A DNA stretch of 64,000 bases from Platanthera guangdongensis (lineage: Eukaryota > Streptophyta > Magnoliopsida > Asparagales > Orchidaceae): NCBI GenBank assembly GCA_039583875.1, contig CM077164.1, positions 64,821,628 through 64,885,627 on the forward strand, read 5' to 3'. Position 1 is the stretch's first letter, and every line of letters starts with the position of its first letter. A model generated the notes under the pieces. The model was not told where the DNA came from, searched no databases, and worked only from the letters and a program-made list of their open reading frames with translations. Below are positions 20,441 to 30,763 of the stretch, piece by piece. A program made the translations under genes and the position numbers.

Positions 20441-21807
20441 GAGCGCTAGTGGAGTCCAAAATAGATGACAAATTCCCTGAAGAGCGCCTCCTCGTCATGA
20501 ATAAGGTAATAACTTCTTCCACCCCTTGGTACGCAGATCTTGCCAATTACTTAGTGGCACGGGTCCTCCCAAAGAATTATTCAAGTCAACAAAAGAAGAA
20601 ATTCTTTTCGGACTTGAAAAATTACTTTTGGGAAGACCCCTTTTTATTTTGTGTTTGCGCGGACCAAGTGGTAAGAAGATGTGTATCGGGCGAGGAAGGC
20701 GTCAAAATTTTGCGGTACTGTCACGAAGGACCAACCGGTGGACATTATCAAGCAAACCAGACCGCTAGGAAGGTGCTAGAGGCGGGCTTCTATTGGCCCA
20801 CTTTATTCAAAGACGTTCACATGTTTGTGAGCAAATGCGATAGTTGTCAACGGTCAGATAACATTTCTAACCGGGATGAAATGCCCCAAAATATATTTTT
20901 AGAATGTGAAATTTTTGATTTATGGGGGTTAGATTTCGTAGGTCCACTACCACCGTCTCATAATAATAAGTACATCCTTGTTGCGGTCGACTACGTGTCA
21001 AGGTGGGCAGAGGCGCAAGCTTTCCCCACTAACGACGCGAGAGTCGTAGTAAAATTTTTGAAAAACTTATTTTCACGATTTGGCACACCACGAGCACTAA
21101 TTAGTGATAGGGGCACTCACTTCTGTAACGACCAACTTGTTAAAATTTTAGCCAAATATGGTGTTACCCACAAACTCTCTACCGCCTATCACTCACAAGC
21201 AAATGGCCAAGTGGAGGTTGTAAATTGTGAACTTAAGAGAATTTTAGAAAAAACGGTGTCCGTTAATAGGAAGGATTGGTCACTTAAGTCAGACGATGCT
21301 TTATGGGCATATCGAACGACGTACAAGACCGCAATCGGTTGTACAACGTACCGATTAGTCTACGGAAAAGCTTGTCATTTACCGATGGAATTAGAACACC
21401 GCGCATATTGGGCGCTCAAATTTTTAAATTTAAATCAAAACTTAGCATTCGAACAAAGAAAATTTCAATTAAATGAATTACATAAATGACGTGCAAACGC
21501 CTATGAAAATAACAAATTTTATAATGAGAGAACTAAGTTTTATCACGATAAAAATATTAAAAATCCAAAATCTTTTTCACCAGGAGATCTAGTCCTTTTT
21601 AATTCTAGACTTAGGCTTTTTCCGGGAAAATTGAAGTCTCGATGGTCCGGCCCCTTTGTCGTGAAAGAGGTTTGGCCATATGGGACCGTGCAAATTGAAC
21701 ACCCGGAAAACGGCTCATTCAAAGTTAATGGGAACCGATTAAAACTATATCACCCCGGCGACCCCTCAAACGGAAAAATTGAATCACTAAATCTTCCAAA
21801 TATTTAA
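20390..21807 (+). pseudogene. Athila integrase
   Basis: Zinc-binding HHCC region (HYQANQTARKVL...CDSCQR, about 20740-20855), then the catalytic core: LDFVGPLPP (20930), LISDRGTHFCND (21100) and NGQVEVVN (21200) supply D, D and E. A TGA at 21487 splits off the C-terminal domain (FSPGDLVLFNSRLRLFPGKL, then SRWSGPF), which ends at a natural stop at 21805. Integrase would insert the cDNA. The core alone is a 383-codon open frame. Confidence 0.9.
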
Positions 21808-23561
21808 AATCGTCACTTAGTCAAGCTACGCGACGGTAAACAAAGCGTTTGTGGGAGGCACCTCATAGTTATCCCTTTTCATTTCTATTATTTTTTTCTT
21901 TCTTGTTTTCCTTCCTAACAACTTTTGCGGGATTTGGGTTGATGTTATAAAGTGGTTGCCCCGACAAATAATCAGGAAGTTTCCTTATAACATTTAATTT
22001 TGATTTATTTTGCTTTTCTTTTAAAATAGATTTGTAGTGTTCATACTTAGTTTTAAATATTGGGGACAATGTTTATCTTTAAGTATGGAGGGGTAGCATA
22101 AGTTAGTTATAATTTTTAACTTAGGATGTTTTAAAAATTAATCTAGTCTTATTTCTTGCACTTTTTTTTAAAAAAAATTTAGTACTTAAAGAGAAAAATT
22201 AGGAATAAATCTTTTTGTTTAGTCTATCAACACTTTCCTAGTTTACTTGATTGTAAAGTTCTAAAGTATACTTAATTTTTCATGTGCCCTAAGATTTTTT
22301 CGTGCTAGAATAATTTTCTGAAACTTCTGAGTAAAATTGTTGACTCGTGTAGTGTTTCTAGTCAAATGCATGTGTTTGAGTAGTATTGGTGTAGAATTAA
22401 ATTCTTGGCATAAAACTAAACTTATGATTTGTTAATTTATGTAGAAAGAATTTATTTTACTTCTAATTTGAATCTGGTTTAATCCAAAAGTATTTTAAGG
22501 GAGTGTGTCGAAGATCGTTAGAAAGCTATTACTCGACTCGAATGGAAGGGTGTCTTTTTTGATGTCTAAAACTTGCCCTTAGCTATCTTTGAAACGTTTG
22601 CATTTTATAATAATTAAACTCTATGGAAATGATTTAGCTCTCTCTTTGGATAGTTTGAGCTTTTGCACCCAACCCCAAATTACTACCATTGTTCACACAA
22701 ATTTGAGCCTTGTACCTTTATTTGACTCACCTCCACCATTTCGTCACCAAAACTAAAAAGCCCAACCAAACTATACACTCAAATTTTGAGCTAAAATATT
22801 GAAAAAATGGGTGTTTATTAAAAAAGCAAAATTTTCATTGTGATATGCGGCCTAGGTATGCATACGCATACTTGGAATGATCTCAACTATGAAGAGAAAA
22901 ATGGTGTTTATTCTTAAAAAGCTAAAATTTCATAGTGACATGTGGCCTAGGTATGCATACGCATACTTGGAATGATCACAACTATGAAAAGCAAATTATC
23001 ATAATGATATGTGGCCTAAGTATGTGTATTCATGCTTGGAATGATCTCAATTATGATGAAAATAAGAAGAAGAAAATTTTAGCTCAAAACTCTTTGTTTA
23101 AGTGAAATACGCATACATGCTCATCATTGTTCACCTTTCTCTTAAACTCAAGCCGTATATACATCATATTTAAGTCCTAAAGATCCATATAGTTGATTAA
23201 GTATAAAGTGTAGTGGAAAAGATGCAAGAAAACAAGCTTATGGACTTCTATGAAGGTCACCCCGAGTGTCAAAATCTAGTAATTTAAATCTCAGGGATTA
23301 CACTATTTTCTCCCTTCACATAACTTGTAATTAACCATCGACTCTTTTTAAAAGTAATAATAAATAATTGAAGCACATTTTAATTATCTCACAAATTAGT
23401 GTTTATGCCAAGAATGTCTCTCTATTAAAATATCTACGCATACCGGCATAAAACTTCGCATTTTACTCTCTAACTTTCAAAATTTTATCTAGCAATAAAT
23501 CTTCCTACTCTTATGAAAAATGGTTTGCTCGGGACGAGCAACGAGTAATTATGGAGGTGTT
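21808..23561 (+). other. Athila 3' spacer and pre-LTR tract
   Basis: AT-rich, 1.75 kb, with no frame longer than about 65 codons. The place of the env-like gene in some Athila members; no trace of such a gene was seen. A triple repeat lies at 22840-23055. TTGCTCGGGACGAGCAA (23525-23541) and ATTATGGAGGTGTT right before the 3' LTR are the usual 3' signals of this group; the latter is the probable plus-strand primer. Confidence 0.75.
22840..23055. repeat. Triple repeat of about 80 bp in the Athila spacer
   Basis: Three copies of a unit containing TGTGGCCTAGGTATGCATAC and CTTGGAATGATC start near 22843, 22929 and 23008. The third is the most diverged. GTATGCATACGCATAC inside the unit is nearly palindromic. 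Confidence 0.85.
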
Positions 23562-23896
23562 TGATGACTATTAATTTAGTCATCATATATGGCTTTTATC
23601 TTAATTAGATATTCTAAATATTGACATGTGTTCGTGATTTTTATAAAACATTTCGTAGAAAAATAATATTTTGAGATCTAACACTAATATTCTCTATTTT
23701 GTAGGATTATGGCAGATCTCGTAGGAATTTACGTACAAAATCTCGATGTTGCGTTCAAGAGTTCGCATTCGAGCACAACTTAACAACATAGAGCTCGACC
23801 AGATATATTCAACGCAACTACCTTGCATGAAGGAACTCTCGATGGCCCTCCATGCATGCAACCCGAGCTCCACTGGCACCAATACAAACTATGTTC

Positions 23897-23967
<71 letters not shown>

Positions 23968-25682
23968 CACCGCCTGCATCCCCTCAACCCGGCCACCAGC
24001 AAGCTCCTCCATGCAGCTAACTACTCCATGTAACAACTCCAGCCATGCTCGGCCAGCTCCAAGCTCCCTCCTCCGGCCAACAACTCTAGAAGCAGCACCT
24101 TCATGCAGCCCGAGCCCCATCTCAGCCCATGCTTGGCCAGCTCCAGCACTTGTCCAGCTCCACCTCCTAGTTGCAGCACCACTCCAACATCATGCACGTC
24201 AAGCTCCGGCCACCTTCATACAGCCCGAGCCACCTCCGGCCATCAGATCCTCCTACTCCTGACAACAGCTCCAGCCAAACTCCCACTCCAGCAACTCCAC
24301 ATGAAGCTCCACCACCTCTGCATACAGCAGCTTCACCCATGCAGCCCAAATCTCCACGTCAGCGATCCGCTCGAGCACCATCTCCACGCCCGCAGATTTA
24401 GCTCCATCTCGGGATCCCGCCTCCATCCAGAACGCTGCCACGTCACCGATCCAAGGCCACCGCCCTACCATCTCACCGAGAGGAAAAAGATATAACCGGC
24501 CGAATTAATTTCATTCGGCCAGTTACTGTAGCATGAACAGTAACGTCCGAATGAAATTAATTCGGGCCGTTACGTTTAGCAATGATTATAAGTATCGAGA
24601 TTTTGGGCATTAAGGGGCATTCAGATTTCAATTTTCGGAGAGCGGAAAATTTCTAAGGCATTTCACTTAAGAGCAATTCGAGTCCAGCAATTCATTTTAA
24701 GAGTTGTTTATTTCAAAGAAGAGATCATTGGAAGTTTTTTTTGTCAAAGTTTGCGCGTAAAAACTGTTCTTTTTGTTCCTGTCTTTAGTTTGTTCAATAA
24801 TTTTGTACGTCTCTTTGTAACGTTGTTTTTGTTATCCGTTTCTCCCTATAAATAAAAGTTCAATTTTTATTTGCACTCTAAAATAATTCAATTTCAATTT
24901 TTATCAATTGTCACCTTCGTTTCACTTTTTCATAATGTCGCATTATTATGATAATGATTCCTCCATTTTCATGAGCGGCTAATTCTCCATAGTGCTCGAT
25001 CGAGACGATCCGAGGATGAGATAAATTTTGCGGTGATTTTAATTTTGCGCTTCTCAATTTGTTGAACGCTTACGATTTACCATTTATCAATTCATTGAGT
25101 CTATATATTTTTATATAGTTTTCAAAACAGTTTTCGCTCTTTAGTTGGCCGAGAGGCTCGTAAGGCGAATCGATCACTCATCGGTAAAAAGAGTAGAACG
25201 CAACCCTCGAGAGAGGACGACGTAACTCTTCCGAATTGGAGTAAAATCTAATAGCGAGGTTCACTACCTAAAACAAGTCTTAGGCGATGCGATTTGAGAA
25301 CGAAAGTTCGGTCGATACACCTAAGCTTAGTTGAACTTAATCCTCGAAAGAGGGGTGTTCATGCTTCGGGAACCTCCACGGTCAAAGCCTCTTCAACAAG
25401 AGAATTGCATTGTTATTTTCATTTCGTAATTTTATAATTCCAAGGTGACTCAAGATCTGGTACTAGTTGTAAAACCATTAATTTAATTCTGTTACGCTTT
25501 TCTAGTTTTCACTTTTCGCAACCCCAAAACTTCAAATTTCTATTGATAAAATAATAACGATTTTCAAAGTAGGATTACTCCACCACCCCGAGTGTAATAC
25601 GACCTTGGTTTTTATAAAACTATACCACTCCCGATACGGTATACTTGTCGTTGTCGTTTGCGGAAATAGTTTTGCGCGATCA
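23562..25682 (+). repeat. 3' LTR of Athila
   Basis: 2121 bp, TGATGACTATTAATTTAGTC to TTTTGCGCGATCA, aligned along its length with 14361-16477. Includes the (TA)n run at 23898-23963 and the hairpin at 24494-24573. GCGAC follows at 25683-25687. Confidence 0.93.
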
Positions 25683-25687
25683 GCGAC

Positions 25688-26440
25688 CTCGAGCCCAAGA
25701 AAGTACCGAAGGTTGCCCAAATCTTTGGTCTGAAAGGCGGAATTTAACTGTTCCTTGATCTGTTGTATTCCTGCCGTGTCATCGCCAGTAATCAGGATAT
25801 CATCAACGTAGACCAGAAGAATCACAGTCCCGGTTGACCGGTGTCGGGTGAAGAGAGAAAAATCAGCCGAGCTCCGAGTGAAACCACTATCACAGACCAC
25901 CTTATTGAATTTTTCAAACCACGCACGCAGGAACTGTTTGAGAACATAAATGGATTTCCGAAGGTGACATACCAAAGACTCCCCCGTGGTCTCAAACCCG
26001 GGAGGTTGCTGCATATAAATTGTCTCCTGTAGATCACCGTTGAGGAAGACATTCTTAATATCCAGCTGATAAAGGGGTCAGTGACGATGAACAGCCAAGG
26101 AGAGAAGAACGCGGATCGTGTTCAATTTTGCCACGGGAGAGAAGGTTTCCTCGTAATCAAGGTCATGTTGCTGAGTAAAGCTCCGGGCCACGAGGCGGGC
26201 CTTCAGACGATCGACGGTGCTATCCGCCGCATGTTTAATGACAAAGACTCAGTTGCAGCTAACAGAGGTGTGGCCTGCAGGAAGATGAACCAGATCTCAG
26301 GTCTGGTTAGCACAGAGAGCCCGCATTTCATCATCCATAGCGGCCCGCCATCCTGGGTGTTGAAGCGCCTCCTGCACAGTGTTAGGTATAGAAATAGAGG
26401 AAAGAGGTGGCAAATGCGTAGAGAGGCGGCGTCAGGCAAT
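25688..26440 (-). pseudogene. Copia reverse transcriptase (5' part of the split copia)
   Basis: RT text from about 26360 (GWRAAMDDEMRALCANQTWDL) through [19 protein letters not shown], a stop at about 26073, and LDIKNVFLNGDLQETIYMQQ. The catalytic box LVYVDDILITGDD at about 25805 is intact. The frame is cut at GLEVA (25690) by the Athila insertion and continues at 14355. Confidence 0.9.
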
Positions 26441-26529
26441 GAAGAGAGACGCAGTTGGCCAAAGGATGAGCTGTAGAGACGGGAGCGGGATCTGCCGTAG
26501 CCGAGGTATTGCTGGTAGCGGGGAGCTGG

Positions 26530-27640
26530 GTCACAGGAGCATCCTTGGATGGGCGACGAGAGTAGACACAGATAAGTGGTGCAGGAACCCGAGAAGGAAC
26601 GTGGGGAGAGGACGGCAAAGATTGTGTGACCGGTATGGCAGGTCGGGGAATAGAGGGAGCAGAAGACGAGGTGGTGCTAGGTAAGTGGAAGGGCTGGTCT
26701 TCGCAGAATGTGACATCCGCAGAAACAACCAGCTTGCCGTCAGAAGGAGAATAGCAGACGTACCCCTTTTGAGTGCGGGAGTAGCCAACAAACATATACT
26801 TGGCGGCCCGAGGAGCAAGTTTGTCGGTAGGAGGGCCAAGAAGATGGACATAGCAAACACACCTGAATATCCGCGGTGTGAGAGAGGTGGGGTTGGTGGA
26901 GGGAGAGAGAAGTTGGATGGGTGAGCAAAATTAAGCACAGACGAGGGAAGACGGTTGATGAGATGACAGGCGGTGGATACAGCAAAGTTCCAATATTCGG
27001 TTGGAACGTGCATTTGGAACATAAGAGAGCGCGCAACATGGAGAAGATGGCGATTTTTGCATTCCGCCACCCCGTTTTGTTGAGGGGTATATGCACATGA
27101 AGTTTGATGGATGACACCAAATTCGGCGCAGAGATTAGAGAAGGTGCGACTCGTATACTCGTGAGCATTATCAGTGCGAATGACTTTGAGGGGGGTGGCG
27201 AACTGCGTACGCATCTCAAGTAAAACGGCGCGAAACACAGAAGTAAGTTCAATTCGATCATGTAATAAATAGAGCCACGTGTTACGCGAGTAATCGTCAA
27301 TGAACGTGACAAAATAGCGAAAGCCAAAAATACTGAAGACTCTATAAGGACCACATACATCAGAATGAACTAAAGATAGATGAGTACTACTCCTGGTACA
27401 GGTAGTGGGGAAAGAGGAACGATGTTGTTTGCTGTAGATACAAGATTCACAAGAGAACTCCCGGAGAGAAACATCAGGAAGAGCCCGCTTGAGAACCGGA
27501 AGGGGAGTATGCCCAAGGCGCCGATGTCAATCAACAGTGGAGACGACAGAGAAAAGAGTAGGTGGGATATCCAAGATGTACAGCCCATTCAACAGCTGTC
27601 CCTTACCAATGGTACTCCGGGTGCGGCGATCCTGCATAAG
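26530..27640 (-). pseudogene. Copia integrase of the split copia
   Basis: Pre-integrase C-x2-C text (FSCESCIYSKQHRSSFP, about 27450), then the core: LVHSDVCGPYR (27380), VIRTDNAHEYTS (27175) and QQNGVAECKNRH (27070), so the D, D and E residues are all present. VGYSRTQKGYVCY at 26790 marks the tail. Frames change at about 27400, 27240 and 26900, so no intact protein can be made. Confidence 0.88.
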
Positions 27641-27976
27641 AAATGAAGACGGTGAAAAGGTAATGCAACAATCAAGGTCGTGTGTGAGACGACTAACAGA
27701 TAATAAATTGAAAGGAGACCCCGGAACGTGAAGAACCGAGGAAAGAAAAAGGTGCGGCGTAAGCTGAAGAGCGGCGGAGCCAGAGACTGGTAGGGTGTCA
27801 CTGTTGGCCACAGTGATGCAAGCAGGATGAGGCGTCGGAAGGTACTCTGTGGGCTTCTGGGAGGTAATATGGTGAGTAGCGCCGGAATCAACGATCCAGC
27901 AAGGATTATGAGAGAGACAGGTTATACCTTCCGCAGAAGAGGACGCAACAGAGCCGGAGGAGCGGCTGAGGGCACC
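27641..27976 (-). pseudogene. Copia aspartic protease of the split copia
   Basis: WIVDSGATHH at 27900-27871 is an intact copia protease active site. It follows directly on gag after an in-frame TAG. FNLLSVSRLTHDL at about 27715 is the conserved C-terminal text. Confidence 0.85.
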
Positions 27977-28942
27977 CTAAAGCTGTTGAAGTTGGGTGCG
28001 GAGCTCATCGATGTCTTGGCAGGTAGTAGTAGCTGGATCAGTGGCAGAAGACCCAGTAGGAGGCGGAGCAGCAGATATAGTAACAGTAAGATGAGGAGAT
28101 AAGCCATGCTTGCGGTAGTAGGTAGCTTCAAGATGATTATCCCGGCCACAGTAGGTGCATTTCATAGAAGAGCGACCACCACGTCCTCGTCCTCGAGACG
28201 AGGGTCGGCCACCTCGAGGGGAAGATCCACGAGGAGGAGGGGTTGAAAGAAAAGGCTGCTGAAGAAGAGCTGGGGCAAAAACAGGAGGAGCCTCAGAGGG
28301 AGGCGTGACTTTTAGCAGCATGGAGCAGACATCAGACAGGGAATGAGTTTTGGCGGATGATAGAATCTGGGCCTGAATACTATGCAGGTGGGGAGGAACT
28401 CGGGACATCATCATGGCGATGACGACAGCTTCTTTCTGGTTTCGTTGAGTGGTTAAATCGGTAGTAGGAGGCTGATGTTGAATCCAAGCCTCTATCAAAC
28501 TCTTGACCTTAGCCTCGAAGGAGAGCATATCACCAGGAGCACCCGGGGTAAGATTCTGAAGATCGGAAATGATATCATATAGGTGTTGTAGGCAGTCATG
28601 GCCAGAGTAAAAAGCGTGAAGCTCCTCCCACGTGGACTTAGTTGTGTCATGATACATGGCCATCCTGTAGGGCTCGGGATCCATAGAGTTGAGAAGCCAG
28701 GACTGCACCCAACCATCATCGCGAAGCCAGTCATAGGAGGGAGCAGTTGGAGTATCGCGGTTCAAGTTGTGAAGAAGACCCTTCGTCTGCAGAACACGGT
28801 GAACCGAGTGAACCCACTCGACAAAGTTCCTTTTGCCAGTTAGGGAGATGGGAGTAATCCGTAACTCATCACGGAGTTCGGAAGCTGGGGCAGCCGCACG
28901 GGCTGGTGGAGCAGAAGTAGCAGTGGAAGTATCGGAAGCCAT
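27977..28942 (-). CDS. Copia gag, 321 codons, open
   Basis: ATG at 28942, about 860 bp after the primer site, with no better start upstream. N-terminal gag text (ISLTGKRNFVEWVHSV), then WLLNSMDPEPYRMAMYHDT and WEELHAFYSG of the UBN2/retrotran-gag family. An Arg/Gly-rich stretch precedes the zinc knuckle CTYCGRDNHLEATYY, where the last of the C-C-H-C ligands is tyrosine instead of cysteine, so RNA binding is probably impaired. It ends at a TAG; the usual polyprotein would read on into protease. Confidence 0.85.
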   Translation of the reverse strand: MASDTSTATSAPPARAAAPASELRDELRITPISLTGKRNFVEWVHSVHRVLQTKGLLHNLNRDTPTAPSYDWLRDDGWVQSWLLNSMDPEPYRMAMYHDTTKSTWEELHAFYSGHDCLQHLYDIISDLQNLTPGAPGDMLSFEAKVKSLIEAWIQHQPPTTDLTTQRNQKEAVVIAMMMSRVPPHLHSIQAQILSSAKTHSLSDVCSMLLKVTPPSEAPPVFAPALLQQPFLSTPPPRGSSPRGGRPSSRGRGRGGRSSMKCTYCGRDNHLEATYYRKHGLSPHLTVTISAAPPPTGSSATDPATTTCQDIDELRTQLQQL

Positions 28943-29799
28943 GCGCGGCCTGCAGAAGAGACCGGGCGGTTAGAAAGGGCAGTCGCTCGGTCTCGGTGGA
29001 CACACCAGCGATCAGGAGATCGCGACCAGAGTGCGACTAGGGAGAAGCCGACAGAGAAGATAGCCGCACGGTCTCGGCGGGTACACCAGCGACAAACGAG
29101 GTCGCGAGCAAGGTGCGGCTAAGGACAGAGAGGAGAACGCTAGTTGTGGGAAGGCAAGATCGCAGCGAGCAGAAAAGGCAAGCGGCGAGCAGGAGAGCAG
29201 GTCGCGGCGAGCAAGAGGCAGGTCACAGCGAACTGGAGGCAGGTTGCAGCGAGTAGTAGGAAAGCAGGTCGCGGCGAAACTGGAGACAGATCGCGGCGAA
29301 CTGGAGGCAGGTCGCAGAGAACTGGAGGGCAGGTCGCAGCGAGTAATAGGAAAGCAGGTCGCAGCGAGTAGTAGGAAAGCGACAAGCGGAAGAGGCCGCG
29401 AGTAGAGAACTCGAGCGGTCAGGAGAAGAGTCCGCGAGTTGGAGAACTCGAGCGGTCAGAAGAGGAATCCGCGAGTTAGAGAACTCGAGCGGATTAGGCA
29501 GAGAGGAAGTCGTGAGTAGGATGAGAGAGATCCGCAACGGACAGCAGATTGGAGAGGTCGCAATGGTAGAAAGAACACGCGCGGGTAGAGAAAGAAAGGA
29601 GAAGGTGAACCCACGTGAGAGAGGATTATAAAAGGAGAGGTGGTAGGAAGGAGGAGGTGGAAGCCACGAGAGAAGTAGAAGTGGAGGCGGGTAGAACAGA
29701 GGCCGCAAGAGTCCGTGGCATGGGGAGGCCGCGCGGACAGGCAAGGAAGATAGGCAGCTAGAAATGGGCTAGGCCGGATACCCAAGGAGGAGACCGGTT
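28943..29799 (-). other. Long leader of the split copia with minisatellite
   Basis: Between primer site and gag. From 29150 to 29475 it holds degenerate tandem copies of a 20-28 bp unit containing AACTGGAGGCAGGTCGCAGC (read on +), followed by copies of GAGTTAGAGAACTCGAGCGG. No coding sequence; long frames across it reflect the repeat. Confidence 0.75.
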
Positions 29800-29812
29800 G
29801 GCTCTGATACCA
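29800..29812 (-). other. Primer-binding site, initiator Met tRNA
   Basis: TGGTATCAGAGCC on the - strand, immediately after the LTR, complementary to the 3' end of initiator tRNA-Met, the usual copia primer. Confidence 0.9.
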
Positions 29813-29984
29813 TGTAAAAGAGATCTCCAATCTTGTATATACTCGCTTGAAAATGAATAGTTACTAGTATACATACACTTATATAGGAGAAGAATGAAGA
29901 GAGAAATCCTAATACATGATGTGGGACTAATACAAGGAGAGAGACAGGAGAAAAACATGGGTCCTTAATTGGGCTTTTCTAACA
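29813..29984 (-). repeat. 5' LTR of the split copia, 172 bp
   Basis: TGTTAGAAAAGCCCAATTAA to GATCTCTTTTACA on the - strand. It differs from its partner at about seven positions. GATTT follows at 29985-29989. Confidence 0.92.
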
Positions 29985-29989
29985 GATTT

Positions 29990-30362
29990 TAATCTTAACT
30001 ATCTAACGGAACTCGTGATTTTTAATACGAACTGCTAAAGTATATAAAAATATGTTTATAGATATTAGCAGCTGTGCACAGGGTAGTCCCTCCATGTGAA
30101 GTGTGCGAAGACAATTATACTCGGTTGTCACTCTAGTGACGGCTGAGTACTATGGTAGTCGCATATTGTGAGCTAGGATACCCCATGCAGGGCCACTAGT
30201 ATCTTAAAGTGTCAACTCAAGCATGTAACAGCCGGAAATCATTTTGTAACAACCAGTGAAATTTCAACTTACATGTCCAGGGTTAAACTGTAGGAAAAGA
30301 TAAAATAGATGCCTTTTGTAGGAAAGTAGATGCCTTTCATCAAAAAAGAGGTGTTGCAAAAG
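29990..30362. other. Unassigned DNA between two insertions
   Basis: No gene or repeat was recognised. It ends with TTGCC (30363-30367), the target-site repeat of the next element. Confidence 0.5.
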
Positions 30363-30367
30363 TTGCC

Positions 30368-30735
30368 TGTTACGTCTCAGCTGGGCGTGACTTATCTAGT
30401 TTATGTTTGTCTCTTTTATTTAGTATTTTGCTGCTATTATGAAACTTTGTAAGGGGTATTTTTGTATTTTCCCAGCCTAGGGCTCCTTATTGCCGGTTGG
30501 GGGGGTTTGGGGAAGGTTATGTTGAAAAGTATCGGATTTCTTTTGGTGAACGACTGCCACGGGAGGTTCTTCCCCTGCATCGTCCAAGGATCTGTTCAGG
30601 TGTATGCCTTAGGATCTCTGTATCTTGCAATATAGTGCTCTGGTTTTGTTTCCTTCTTGTGATTGTTATCTCTTGCTGCTGTGATTGTTGTGATTGAAAC
30701 ACATATTGAGTTGCTGCGAAGAAGAGATCGCTACA
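30368..30735 (+). repeat. 5' LTR of the chromodomain gypsy
   Basis: TGTTACGTCTCAGCTGGG to AGATCGCTACA, 368 bp. Same length as 35260-35627. Confidence 0.94.
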
Positions 30736-30747
30736 AGGTATCAGAGC
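30736..30747 (+). other. Primer-binding site, initiator Met tRNA, one mismatch
   Basis: AGGTATCAGAGC directly after the LTR. The usual sequence starts with T, so the base pairing with the tRNA 3' end A is lost at the first position. Confidence 0.8.
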
Positions 30748-30763
30748 TTTCTTGCGTCACGCC

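Larger units (their letters stand above)
14361..25682 (+). mobile_element. Athila-type Ty3/gypsy element, 11,322 bp, complete ends
   Basis: Long LTRs of about 2.1 kb, an Asp-tRNA primer site, gag, protease, RT, RNase H, integrase, a 1.7-kb non-coding stretch, and the conserved pre-LTR text TTGCTCGGGACGAGCAA all point to the Athila/Tat branch. TG...CA ends and a GCGAC repeat are intact. By eye the first 340 bp of the two LTRs differ at about eleven positions. Every pol gene has stops, so it is defective. The region where some Athila members carry an env-like gene has no long frame. Confidence 0.93.
13339..29984 (-). mobile_element. Ty1/copia element split by a nested Athila
   Basis: The ends are exact: target-site repeat GATTT at 13334-13338 and 29985-29989, and two 172-bp LTRs. 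Removing the nested Athila and its 5-bp repeat leaves about 5.3 kb. Order on the - strand: LTR, primer site, long repetitive leader, gag, protease, integrase, RT, RNase H, polypurine tract, LTR, a complete copia layout. LTRs differ at about seven of 172 positions by eye. Internal stops and frameshifts make it non-autonomous. Confidence 0.93.

Noticed and set aside
26081..26684. Arg/Gly-rich + strand frames at 26081-28102
   Set aside because: Shadows of the - strand copia integrase, protease and gag.
30752..30763. Earlier start of the gypsy gag-pol frame
   Set aside because: The codon at 30752 is TTG; the first in-frame ATG is 30764.
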